NCBI GenBank assembly: GCA_943788505.1
Contig: CALSQR010000001.1
Coordinates: forward strand, 1-64,000
Source of the DNA: an uncultured bacterium
Lineage (GTDB): Bacteria > Bacteroidota > Rhodothermia > Rhodothermales > UBA10348
Direction of reading: 5' to 3'
Length of the DNA: 64,000 bases
Shown here: positions 14,077 to 22,218 of the stretch, piece after piece
How the letters are laid out: every line of letters begins with the position of its first letter
Numbering within the stretch: position 1 is the first letter of the stretch
Notes under the pieces: model-generated
What the model was told of the DNA's origin: nothing
The model's input: only the letters and a program-made list of their open reading frames with translations
Databases searched by the model: none
Program-made: the position numbers and the translations under genes

Positions 14077-16326
14077 ATGATAGAAGCATCCACCATATTA
14101 AAAGGCAATGCCTTCCAGGTCGAACCGGAGTATGCCGAGCGACTGGAAGAGCTGCTAGCACTTTGCAGAAAAAATCTGCGATCGGTGGATGAGGAATTGA
14201 TCCGAAAAGCGTTCAGAGTCAGTTATTGGGCTCATCGTAATGACCGTAGAGCTTCAGGTGAACTCTACATAGCCCACCCGTTGGCAGTCGCCAGGATTTA
14301 CGTTGATCAGATCGGCTTCGATGATATAGGCGTTGCTGCGGCTCTTTTGCACGATGTAGTCGAAGACACAGAACTTTCTCTAGAGTTCATTCGAGAAACG
14401 TTCGACGAGAAGATTGCTCTGATCATTGATGGTCTGACTAAGATTTCTGGGGCCTTCGAGAGCAGGGATATTTCGAAGGCTGAAAATGTCAGAAAGTTGA
14501 TGCTATCGATGGCGTCAGACATTCGGGTCATTTTTGTCAAGTTTGCTGACCGTCTGCATAACATGCAGACATTGGACTCACTGGCTCCACACAAACGGTT
14601 TAGGATAGCAAGTGAAACGCTGAATTTGTTTGCGCCACTTGCGCACCGCTTTGGCTTTAATGCCTTAAAAAGCGAACTGGAAGATCTCTGTCTTTCAGCG
14701 ATTCATCCTGAAGAGTTTCAAGAGATTACGTCAGAGCTCAGGGACACTCAGCGTGAAAGGGATGCCTATGTCGCCCGGTTCATAGAGCCACTAAAAGCTC
14801 GACTTCTCGACGAGGGAATCTCATTCGAGATGTACGGTCGCTCCAAAAACCTGCACTCCATTTATCGCAAAATGAAGAGGCAGGACAAACCACTAAGCGA
14901 GATTTATGACATTTTTGCGATCCGCATCATTTTAGAAGGGGAGGGAACGAAAGGCAAGGAAGATTGCTGGAGAGTCTATTCGATCATCACGGATCTCTAT
15001 AAGCCTATGACAGAGAGGTTCAGAGATTTTCTTTCTGTACCTAAGTCAAACGGCTACCAGAGTTTACACACGACAGTATTTGGTCCCGAGGGTCGTCGGA
15101 TGGAAGTACAGATCCGTACTAGAGAAATGCACGAAATAGCCGAAAAGGGTGTCGCTGCGCACTGGAAATACAAAGAGGATATTAAGTCCGATGACCAGGA
15201 GATGGATCGACTCTTGACATGGGTTCGTGATCTGCTTGAAGATCCCGAGTCCGAAAGCGCTGCAGAATTTGTAACTGATTTCAGATTGAATCTTTACGAC
15301 GAGGAGATTTACATCTTCACGCCAAGAGGTGATTTATTTACCCTCCCTTCAGGGGCTACGCCGGTAGATTTTGCGTATCTGGTGCATACGCAGGTTGGCT
15401 TTCACTGTATTGGCGCAAAAGTGAACGGCAAGATGGTACCGCTGTCGTACAAATTGAAAAGCGGAGACCAGGTAGAGATAATTACATCCAAAAAGCAGAC
15501 GCCAAACCCAGACTGGATCAAGTTTGTTGTGACCCAGAAAGCCCGTAGCAGGATCCGCCACTGGATCAATGAGAAGCGCAGGCAGGCACAGGTATTAGGC
15601 AAGGAGTCATGGGATAAACGCTCTGCCCGGGCAGGACTGTCAGTCACTGAAAATGAACTCGCCCGATTAGCAAGTAAGCTGAAGTTTCCGAACCTGCAGC
15701 AAATGTACTTCGAGATTGGATCGGGACTGTATGATGTGAATGACCTCGTAAAGTACGTGCGGAGCTCCTTAAAAGAGGGGGAAACCACTAAAGAGAACGA
15801 GGAGACACTACGGCTTCAGTATGAGACCTTTCTAGACAGTGCCCAATCCACTGGTAAGCCTGCCCTCTTGATAGATGGGGAGTTACATTCGGATATCGTC
15901 ACTGATTATGCCACGTGTTGTAACCCTATCCCAGGCGACTCTGTGTTTGGTTTTCTGTCTAGGACGGGCGTTATAAAGGTTCACAGGGTCAGTTGCCGGA
16001 ATGCTCCAAATCTGATTCTAAATCGTGCTGATAGGATTATTCCTGTCGAGTGGAGTCGGCAGAAAGACGTTCAATTTGTGGCTGCGCTTAGAGTGATGGG
16101 CGAGGACCGTGTTGGCATTTTGAGTGATTTAACACAAGTTGTCTCCAAGAATCTCAAAACGAACATCCGCTCTATCACCATATCTACGGATGATGGAGTT
16201 TTTGAGGGTAATCTCGTCCTTTTTGTGAGTGACCTCGAGCATCTCCGTCGATTGATCGATCGAATCAAGAGAATTGGCGGGATACATGGTGTTTATCGGT
16301 TCGAAGAACAGTCTGATGAATCCTGA
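14077..16326 (+). CDS. Bifunctional (p)ppGpp synthetase/hydrolase RelA/SpoT
   Basis: Makes and degrades the stringent-response alarmone (p)ppGpp. The 749-residue protein has all Rel domains: HD hydrolase (ELYIAHPLAVARIY near residue 65; ALLHDVVEDT near 90), synthetase (YGRSKNLHSIYRKM near 252; RFRDFLSVPKSNGYQSLHT near 315; VQIRTREMHEIAEKGVAAHW), TGS (YIFTPRGDLFTLPSGATPVD, ~410-470), conserved-cysteine region (DYATCCNPIPGD) and ACT (last ~75). Both catalytic centres look intact, so it should be bifunctional. The start at 14077 follows GAAGGAAAAG and a TATAAT; an upstream start at 13969 would add 36 non-conserved residues and run through the promoter. Confidence 0.95.
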   Translation: MIEASTILKGNAFQVEPEYAERLEELLALCRKNLRSVDEELIRKAFRVSYWAHRNDRRASGELYIAHPLAVARIYVDQIGFDDIGVAAALLHDVVEDTELSLEFIRETFDEKIALIIDGLTKISGAFESRDISKAENVRKLMLSMASDIRVIFVKFADRLHNMQTLDSLAPHKRFRIASETLNLFAPLAHRFGFNALKSELEDLCLSAIHPEEFQEITSELRDTQRERDAYVARFIEPLKARLLDEGISFEMYGRSKNLHSIYRKMKRQDKPLSEIYDIFAIRIILEGEGTKGKEDCWRVYSIITDLYKPMTERFRDFLSVPKSNGYQSLHTTVFGPEGRRMEVQIRTREMHEIAEKGVAAHWKYKEDIKSDDQEMDRLLTWVRDLLEDPESESAAEFVTDFRLNLYDEEIYIFTPRGDLFTLPSGATPVDFAYLVHTQVGFHCIGAKVNGKMVPLSYKLKSGDQVEIITSKKQTPNPDWIKFVVTQKARSRIRHWINEKRRQAQVLGKESWDKRSARAGLSVTENELARLASKLKFPNLQQMYFEIGSGLYDVNDLVKYVRSSLKEGETTKENEETLRLQYETFLDSAQSTGKPALLIDGELHSDIVTDYATCCNPIPGDSVFGFLSRTGVIKVHRVSCRNAPNLILNRADRIIPVEWSRQKDVQFVAALRVMGEDRVGILSDLTQVVSKNLKTNIRSITISTDDGVFEGNLVLFVSDLEHLRRLIDRIKRIGGIHGVYRFEEQSDES

Positions 16327-16413
16327 TCCAATAAAGCTTTGGAAACCTTGACTTTGGGGTAGGCAAGCCGTTATTTGACGCGCTCGCTAGAATTGTAACC
16401 TGAGACCGCCCAG

Positions 16414-16800
16414 ATGAAGTCCGATAGACCAAAAACGCTAACCAAGAAAGATGTCGCTAGACGTGTTTCAGAAATTATGGGCGAACCCATCTATAAGTGC
16501 GAGCCCTGGGTTGGTACTGTCATTAGCGCCATTGGTGAACTGATGATGGAAGCAGACCCTGATATTCGTATTGAATTGCGAGATTTCGGGGTGTTTGAGG
16601 TCAAGAAAACCCGAGCTAAGCCCAAAGCAAGAAATCCAAAGACTAACGAAACGGTCTTCATTCCTAGTCGGCGAAAGACGCACTTCAAGCCTAGCAAGCG
16701 TATTAAATCTGTCCTTCAGCAGCCTCTGTCTGAATTAGACTATGAAGTACCGCAGGGAAGTGCAGATTATGTGTCAGAAGATCTGGCGGTCGCAGACTGA
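16414..16800 (+). CDS. HU/IHF family DNA-binding protein
   Basis: A small histone-like DNA-bending protein. The 128-residue sequence has the fold from N- to C-terminus: TLTKKDVARRVSEIMGE helices, IELRDFGVFEVKKTRAKPKA strand and the DNA-binding arm ARNPKTNETVFIPSRRK with the Asn-Pro that intercalates into DNA, followed by HFKPSKRIK. A 25-residue acidic tail (SELDYEVPQGSADYVSEDLA) extends beyond the usual ~95 residues. HU and IHF subunits cannot be separated confidently by eye. It lies between relA/spoT and ruvX. Confidence 0.9.
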   Translation: MKSDRPKTLTKKDVARRVSEIMGEPIYKCEPWVGTVISAIGELMMEADPDIRIELRDFGVFEVKKTRAKPKARNPKTNETVFIPSRRKTHFKPSKRIKSVLQQPLSELDYEVPQGSADYVSEDLAVAD

Positions 16801-16816
16801 TTGAAAAGGTATACCC

Positions 16817-17251
16817 ATGTCCTTCGGACGAACGGTAGGTATTGATTACGGAACGAAGCGGGTAGGCATAGCAATTGCCGATCCGCTTTTACTTTTTGCT
16901 CAGCCAGTCGGGACCTTTCCACCGGATGAAGCGCTTAGAACCTTGAGCCAAATTCAGGGAGATGAGGGTATCTCTTGCGTTGTTGTAGGCTGGCCTTTCG
17001 AAGAGGACGGCAAGGAAGGCCGTGCAGTACAACGAGTAAAGGAGTACGTGAATCGTATCCGGAAGCTTTTGCCCGGTGTTGAGTTCGTCAGGCAGGATGA
17101 GCGGCATTCCTCCGAGAGTGCAAAGGAAGTAATTAAAAAAAGCGGGCGTCCATCGCTGCGGTCCACTGGCCGAGAACGCGTAGATACGGCTGCAGCTGGA
17201 ATTATTCTACAAGATTATCTAGACGAAAAGAGCGGGAGTCCACTTTCATGA
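16817..17251 (+). CDS. ruvX: RuvX/YqgF Holliday-junction resolvase-like nuclease
   Basis: RNase H-like fold protein (YqgF) implicated in 16S rRNA 5'-end maturation and Holliday junction resolution. The 144-residue protein has the first catalytic Asp in VGIDYGTKRVGIAIAD, the VVVGWPFEEDGKEG segment, the DERHSSESA motif and the final DTAAAGIILQDYL. Its stop codon overlaps the def start (ATGA), so the two are coupled. Confidence 0.95.
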   Translation: MSFGRTVGIDYGTKRVGIAIADPLLLFAQPVGTFPPDEALRTLSQIQGDEGISCVVVGWPFEEDGKEGRAVQRVKEYVNRIRKLLPGVEFVRQDERHSSESAKEVIKKSGRPSLRSTGRERVDTAAAGIILQDYLDEKSGSPLS

Positions 17252-17865
17252 TTCTACCAATTCATCTGCTTGGCACAGATGTTCTGCGCGAACCGACTGA
17301 ACGCATCGATGCTGACTCACCCGAACTTCAGTCGCTAATCGACGACATGATCGAGACCATGCACGGCGCCTCAGGCATCGGCTTGGCAGCCCCCCAAATT
17401 GGGCGGAAAGAACGCCTTTTTGTCGTTGACGTCTCGCCAATGGAACGAGATTTCGAGGAGGCAGGCTTAGAGATGCCCGAGCAGCCCATGATATTCCTGA
17501 ATGCTGAGATCGTGGCAGAATCGGAAGATGATTCGGATTTCGAAGAAGGCTGTCTTTCGATTCCAGATATCCATGAAGTCGTGATTCGACCGGATGCTAT
17601 TCGTCTACGCTACCAAGATCGAAATCTGAAGGAGATGGAAGAAGAGTTTGACGGCATCCTGTCTCGCGTCATTCAGCATGAGTATGACCACGTAGATGGC
17701 GTTCTTTTCATTGATCATTTGAGTGCCTTCAAACGTCGTTTATTGCGCCGTAGGCTAGAAGACATCCGTCAAGGTCTTACTGAAGCAGAATATCCAGTGT
17801 ATGCCGACGGCAAAAGAGTTATCGAACCGAAAGAAATTGACGAACGTTCAGGAGAAGACATCTAA
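17248..17865 (+). CDS. def: Peptide deformylase
   Basis: Removes the formyl group from N-terminal formylmethionine, the step before Map acts. The 205-residue protein has the three metal-site motifs: GIGLAAPQIG, EGCLSIP (Cys ligand) and QHEYDHVDG (two His and catalytic Glu). Longer than E. coli Def (169) through an internal stretch after the first motif (MERDFEEAGLEMPEQP) and a C-terminal extension, as in other Bacteroidota. Overlaps ruvX by 4 bp. Confidence 0.96.
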   Translation: MILPIHLLGTDVLREPTERIDADSPELQSLIDDMIETMHGASGIGLAAPQIGRKERLFVVDVSPMERDFEEAGLEMPEQPMIFLNAEIVAESEDDSDFEEGCLSIPDIHEVVIRPDAIRLRYQDRNLKEMEEEFDGILSRVIQHEYDHVDGVLFIDHLSAFKRRLLRRRLEDIRQGLTEAEYPVYADGKRVIEPKEIDERSGEDI

Positions 17866-17946
17866 AGGCAGGCGCAGCCGAAAAACGTTGATTGCAGATG
17901 AGGTAGACAACTGCTCGAAGCTATGGATGCAAGCAGGATGCTAGCC

Positions 17947-18747
17947 TCAAGTTTTCCCTTGCAGAATCATGGCGACCACGAAGACCACCGCTTGAACGAG
18001 AACGATTATTGCTCCTGAAGGCAGGTCTAAGGCGTATGATAAAAAGAGCCCTACTACGGTCGAGGTCACGGCGAAAGCAACAGATAGGATTGTCATTCCT
18101 GCAAAGGTAGTCGCTAGTAGACGAGCAGAGGCTGCCGGCACGACAATCCACGCAGCAACGAGTAAGATGCCAACTACCTTCAATGAGACGACGATCGTGA
18201 GCGATAGCAGAACGATTAGAAGCAAGTCATCCCTTCTAGTTGATATTGCGCCGATTTTGGCTGCTTCCGTATCAAAGGTGGCATAGGCCCAATTACCCCA
18301 CAGGCGAGGTAAAGAGGAGAGGCCAATCAAGACAAGCCCAGAGCTGACCCAAAGATCGCTTGATGTCACTGAAAGAATAGATCCGAAGAGATACGAGAAG
18401 GCATCTGCATTACGTCCACCTGCGAGGGAGAGGAAGAGAATACCCAAGGCAACTGAAACGGAGAAAAAGATGCCGATGGCTGTATCTCCAGCCAGTCGAG
18501 TGTGGTCCTTAACCCAGGAAATGCTAATGGCCACAATCACTGTAAATGGAATTGCGACCCAAAGGGGTTGTGTATCAAGGAGCAGTCCAAGAGCGATTCC
18601 CCCAAAAGCGGCGTGTCCGAGACCCGCGCCCAGGAAGCTCATACGGCGTTGGACAACAAACACCCCGAAGTACCCGGCTAATGCACTCAGTAAGACCCCA
18701 GCAGCCAATGCGTACCGCATAAAGGACAGTTCGAGCATGTCAGTCAT
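17947..18747 (-). CDS. Zinc/manganese-type ABC transporter permease
   Basis: Membrane component of an ABC-3 family metal importer (ZnuB/MntB type). From the ATG at 18747 it has 266 residues with about eight hydrophobic segments and the signature RRMSFLGAGLGHAAFGGIAL followed by GILLVAAWIVVPAASARLL. The start overlaps the ATPase stop by 8 bp; a further upstream ATG at 18813 would overlap by 74 bp and adds residues before the first helix, so I reject it. Third gene of a binding protein-ATPase-permease operon. Zinc versus manganese cannot be decided from this subunit. Confidence 0.9.
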   Translation of the reverse strand: MTDMLELSFMRYALAAGVLLSALAGYFGVFVVQRRMSFLGAGLGHAAFGGIALGLLLDTQPLWVAIPFTVIVAISISWVKDHTRLAGDTAIGIFFSVSVALGILFLSLAGGRNADAFSYLFGSILSVTSSDLWVSSGLVLIGLSSLPRLWGNWAYATFDTEAAKIGAISTRRDDLLLIVLLSLTIVVSLKVVGILLVAAWIVVPAASARLLATTFAGMTILSVAFAVTSTVVGLFLSYALDLPSGAIIVLVQAVVFVVAMILQGKT

Positions 18748-19462
18748 GTTGGTGCCCTCCGCCCAGAACACCATGAGCGTGTCCAACATGTCCAAAAGCA
18801 AGGCGAACTGCATCCTCTGTAACGGCTTCCTGTGCTGTTCCGAAGCTTAAAACACGGGACTTTAGGACAAGGGCATGCGAGGCATGATGAGCTGCGACAT
18901 CCCAATCATGAGTGACCATTACCACCGTGGCCTGATGTTCTTGACGAAATCGCTCTACACATTCCAGCATGTCTGCTGCGCCGGCCAGGTCAACTCCTGC
19001 AGATGGTTCGTCCAGGATGAGAAAGTGAGGGTCCGAAATCATTGCTCGAGCTAAGTAAACACGCTGCAGTTCTCCACCAGAGAGATTCCGAATCTGCTCA
19101 TTCATCAGATGATCAACTCCAACTTTTTCGAGTGCACCAAGAACGGTGCTCCTGCTTCCATCGTCTAGAGACCAGGGCCAGCGGCCTTTCAATGCTGTCG
19201 CGACTAATTCCCCTGCGCGAGCTGGGAAGGAGCGATCAAGCGTTTTTATTTGCGGTACATACCCAATCGTTGCATTGTTTGGATTGAATTGGATGGAGCC
19301 TTCATATTTCTGAAGGCCAAGTAACGCTCGTATTAGTGTGGATTTCCCGCCACCATTTGGGCCGATTACGGCAAGAAACGATCCGTCGGGAATGCTAAAT
19401 GTGACATCCGTCAGTATGGTGCGATGTGCAATCCGTACCGTGAGATCTTGAACGTCAATCAT
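18740..19462 (-). CDS. Zinc/manganese-type ABC transporter ATP-binding protein
   Basis: ATPase of the metal importer. The 240-residue protein shows Walker A GPNGGGKSTLIRALLG, the signature LSGGELQRVYLARAM, Walker B FLILDEPSAGVD and the H-loop VVMVTHDW. The C-terminal tail HVGHAHGVLGGGHQHD is His-rich (five His in 16 residues), a possible cytosolic metal-sensing or metal-handling tail as seen in some zinc importers. It overlaps the binding-protein gene by 8 bp upstream and the permease by 8 bp downstream. Confidence 0.93.
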   Translation of the reverse strand: MIDVQDLTVRIAHRTILTDVTFSIPDGSFLAVIGPNGGGKSTLIRALLGLQKYEGSIQFNPNNATIGYVPQIKTLDRSFPARAGELVATALKGRWPWSLDDGSRSTVLGALEKVGVDHLMNEQIRNLSGGELQRVYLARAMISDPHFLILDEPSAGVDLAGAADMLECVERFRQEHQATVVMVTHDWDVAAHHASHALVLKSRVLSFGTAQEAVTEDAVRLAFGHVGHAHGVLGGGHQHD

Positions 19463-20423
19463 TGGTCGAGGCTAGAATGGCGGTTGCGAGCAGGTCAAGA
19501 TAGTCTTCGTAGGAAGAAGCTCTAGTTGCAAGGGCATCTACCTCAACAATTTCCCACTCGTTATCTCGGGCAAGTCGTTGCGTAAACCGGTTTTCTTGGA
19601 AAGACGGAACGACCAAGAGAGAACAGTTTCGGCGCTTTGCCTCACGCAGAAGAGAGGCCAGTCCGGCAGGGGAAGGCTCGAGTTCAGGAGAGCGTGAAAC
19701 GGGCCCGATGTGGCTAATTCCGAAGCGGTCCAAAAACCGGTCAAGAAAGGGCTCAGCCGTAATCACACATTCGAGATTGCTTGCTGAAAACCTACTTTCG
19801 ATGGCTTTTTGAGTTGAATCAATCCTTGCAGAGAAGGCCGTGGCCTGTCTACGAGTAGCCGCACATCGATCTGGATCCAGGGAACACAGCTGATCGCTCA
19901 ATGCTCGAACCGCTAGCGTAGCTGCAACCGGATCGGTCCAGAAATGTGGGTCATCACCATGAGAATGGTCTGTATTCCTACCTTGAGTCTCCATTTCAGA
20001 ATCCGATGGAGAGAACAAGGCAAACCGATTACCATCGGTCAGGGAAGAAGTCCATCCATCAACATCTTGGTGAGCATAGACCAAAAGGAGGGAGCGCCTA
20101 ACGTTGCGCACATCGGAAGGTTTTGGAGAATAGGCATGTGGCGAAACTCTGGGATCGAGGAGAACATCAACATGCCGTTCTCCTGCGAGTGGTTCAACCA
20201 ATAGTCTGATTGCCGCAAACGTTGCCATAAGCGGCGCTAGTTCACCTTCTTGGAACGATTTATTTCGAGTCAGCGAATCCTCGGCTCCTGAGGTCAAGTC
20301 CTCTGTTGCATTAGGTGAATCGACAGCACAACCGCTAATAATGGCACCAAAGGCCAAGATAGATAACCAGGAAAAGGCTGAATGTCTGATCGGCGGTATG
20401 AGTTGTTCGATAGACTGCGACAT
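19455..20423 (-). CDS. Metal ABC transporter substrate-binding lipoprotein (ZnuA-like)
   Basis: Periplasmic metal-capture protein of the cluster A-I (ZnuA/TroA) type. The start at 20423 gives 322 residues with a lipoprotein signal: hydrophobic FSWLSILAFGAIISGC and lipobox Cys. Metal-site elements are SPHAYSPKPSDV and a His/Asp-rich loop TDHSHGDDPHFWTDP, typical of zinc rather than manganese proteins. C-terminal ELEPSPAGLASLLREAKRR is the family's second lobe. The long upstream open frame to 20612 overlaps the neighbouring SDR gene and has no signal-like features. Zinc is therefore the likeliest substrate (inference). Confidence 0.88.
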   Translation of the reverse strand: MSQSIEQLIPPIRHSAFSWLSILAFGAIISGCAVDSPNATEDLTSGAEDSLTRNKSFQEGELAPLMATFAAIRLLVEPLAGERHVDVLLDPRVSPHAYSPKPSDVRNVRRSLLLVYAHQDVDGWTSSLTDGNRFALFSPSDSEMETQGRNTDHSHGDDPHFWTDPVAATLAVRALSDQLCSLDPDRCAATRRQATAFSARIDSTQKAIESRFSASNLECVITAEPFLDRFLDRFGISHIGPVSRSPELEPSPAGLASLLREAKRRNCSLLVVPSFQENRFTQRLARDNEWEIVEVDALATRASSYEDYLDLLATAILASTND

Positions 20424-20539
20424 AAAGAAAGCCACAAAACAACGGCAGAGCCCCGAAAAATAGATAAGATGCTTTCTCAGGTCTGCTGTGACTGATACCC
20501 CATCCGAGATAGGCGAATTCTGACTCTTGGACGGGTTCC

Positions 20540-21532
20540 TCATTTTCTTCGGTGCCCCAAGCATGCAACAGCAACCCGATTCGCAGTCTCTTGAAATGGC
20601 CGGAAAGTGCACTCCAGTTCTTCCCGGACTCGAGTATTGTCATAGCAGGAAACGGAAGTGGATAGACGCGCTGTTTCCCGCGTAAGCAAGGGTTTGGTTC
20701 GTGTCAGGTATGAACCTAGTTCAAAAAGTGCTCCAACAAGAACTAATAGACCATTGGGAAGGCTTCTGCTAGGGGCCTTTACGTCGAGGTTGTTTGCTAG
20801 TGTATTAAGGATGTCCCGCCACAAAAGGTTGTGGCCGGAGAGAATATATCGTCGCCCCGTTTGGCCGTAGCGAAACGCAGCTAGGCAACCTAGTGCAACG
20901 TCCTCAACATCAACAATATTGGTACCACCCTTAGGCCTGAAAGGTATTTTGCCATCCAATAGTTGGTCTGCAATCTGCATCGTGTTTTCGCCAGGCCTGC
21001 CCGGTCCCATAATAACAGAGGGGTTTACGATCACTGCATCTAGGCCCATCGCAACTCCTCGTTGGACATCCATCTCGGCTTGGTATTTGGAAATAGCGTA
21101 GGCAGTATTGAGCGAAGACTCCTTCCATTGCGCTGATTCGTCCACACAATCAGCCTGAACGGTGGACCTACCAAGTGCTGCAACGCTCGAAACGTGAACC
21201 ATTCTGGGCACGTTGGCTGCTATTGCGGCATCAACGACATTCGCCGTTCCCGTAACATTGATTTGAATCAGTTTTTCTTCTCCACGTCGGCCGTCAAAAC
21301 CAACGTATGCAGCAGCATGGATGACGCCATCTACGTTCGTCATCGCCGCCTCGAGTGACTCTGGATCAAGCACATCTCCGATCTGCCAGTCAATCTGGTC
21401 TTTAATATCGCCTAGCAGATCAAATGTTGAGGAGGCTCGGTGTATAGCACGAACGGCATATCCACTATTCAGTAGTACACGAGCAATGGTTGAGCCGAGG
21501 AACCCTGTAGCTCCGGTAATGAGAATCGTCAC
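20540..21532 (-). CDS. NAD(P)-dependent extended SDR (epimerase/dihydroflavonol reductase-like)
   Basis: Extended short-chain dehydrogenase/reductase. The 330-residue protein has the dinucleotide motif TGATGFLG at the N-terminus, the HAAAYVGF strand, and the catalytic pair in AYAISKYQAE (YxxxK) near residue 140, followed by NPSVIMGPGRPGENT. The family includes dihydroflavonol 4-reductase-like and sugar-nucleotide epimerases; the substrate cannot be read from the sequence. It overlaps the biotin carrier gene upstream by 4 bp, and znuA lies 116 nt downstream on the same strand. Confidence 0.85.
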   Translation of the reverse strand: MTILITGATGFLGSTIARVLLNSGYAVRAIHRASSTFDLLGDIKDQIDWQIGDVLDPESLEAAMTNVDGVIHAAAYVGFDGRRGEEKLIQINVTGTANVVDAAIAANVPRMVHVSSVAALGRSTVQADCVDESAQWKESSLNTAYAISKYQAEMDVQRGVAMGLDAVIVNPSVIMGPGRPGENTMQIADQLLDGKIPFRPKGGTNIVDVEDVALGCLAAFRYGQTGRRYILSGHNLLWRDILNTLANNLDVKAPSRSLPNGLLVLVGALFELGSYLTRTKPLLTRETARLSTSVSCYDNTRVREELECTFRPFQETANRVAVACLGHRRK

Positions 21533-22059
21533 GCAGTATCCGGTTCTAATTCAAGCAAGATTTGGTCCTTCTGCACTGCATCGCCTTGTTCAACGGCGAT
21601 AGCAGCAACAGTACCGTCTGACTTGGCCCTGATTTCATTTTCCATTTTCATGGCTTCAAGCACGACTAGCACCTGTCCTTTGGTCACGTGATCACCCACG
21701 GATACTGCAAGCTGCAAGACAAGACCGGGCATAGGGGAACGAACTTCCTTGTCTCCCAGCTCCTCTGCTCCGCCAATGCCCAATTGAGCGAGCAACTGGT
21801 CTCGGTGGTCTAGCACTGACGTCTCGACGGTGCGGTGAGCTGACGTTAAGCGAATGCGTTGCCGCCCTTCGTCCTCAACGACAATCGAGTAGGTTTTCCC
21901 GTGTCGATGAAGGACGTATCGATTTCCTCGAACGTGTTCCAATGACACGCCATCTTCGGCTAATACACCCGGATCTATAGGATACTCACGTGCATCGTCG
22001 CCTGAAGCACCGATACGTACCAAATAAGGAAGGGTCTGCTCCGAGGAGGAAGATTTCAT
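21529..22059 (-). CDS. Biotin carboxyl carrier protein domain
   Basis: A 176-residue acyl-CoA carboxylase-type biotin carrier. The C-terminal ~75 residues form a biotinyl domain (RSPMPGLVLQLAVSVGDHV, then the biotinylation motif EAMKMENEI with the target Lys, then GDAVQKDQILLELE). The N-terminal ~95 residues are beta-rich and resemble the linker region of propionyl/acetyl-CoA carboxylase subunits. The carboxylase partners are not in the window. Divergent from pfkA across a 159-bp region with two dyads. Confidence 0.85.
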   Translation of the reverse strand: MKSSSSEQTLPYLVRIGASGDDAREYPIDPGVLAEDGVSLEHVRGNRYVLHRHGKTYSIVVEDEGRQRIRLTSAHRTVETSVLDHRDQLLAQLGIGGAEELGDKEVRSPMPGLVLQLAVSVGDHVTKGQVLVVLEAMKMENEIRAKSDGTVAAIAVEQGDAVQKDQILLELEPDTA

Positions 22060-22119
22060 GGGCCAGTTCTGCGTGTCAAACAGCTAGTAAGACAATAAAC
22101 ACTAATAGAATGCGGCAAA

Positions 22120-22140
22120 GAATGCGAAGCGCTTCCATTC
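22120..22140. promoter_or_regulatory. Imperfect 21-bp dyad upstream of the biotin carrier gene
   Basis: GAATG-C-GAAGC meets GCTTC-CATTC: a perfect 10-bp palindrome (GAAGCGCTTC) with 5-bp extensions on each side offset by one bulged C. It lies 60 bp before the biotin carrier start on the minus strand and 79 bp before pfkA. A regulator-binding site is inference. Confidence 0.35.
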
Positions 22141-22160
22141 GTGGTAATTTCAATCGAATG

Positions 22161-22174
22161 CCTGAACGTTCAGG
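22161..22174. promoter_or_regulatory. Perfect 14-bp palindrome upstream of pfkA
   Basis: CCTGAACGTTCAGG is a perfect palindrome 44 bp before the pfkA GTG start. It falls outside the coding sequence if the start at 22219 is correct. Candidate operator for a dimeric regulator or, as RNA, a self-complementary element. Confidence 0.4.
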
Positions 22175-22218
22175 ACGTTTCTGCATTAACCCCTATCCCA
22201 GTACAATCAGGAGTCACA

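Noticed and set aside
22141-22218. Upstream ATG start for pfkA
   Set aside because: The 26 extra residues are not conserved, cross a perfect palindrome, and the GTG at 22219 has a strong AGGAG site.
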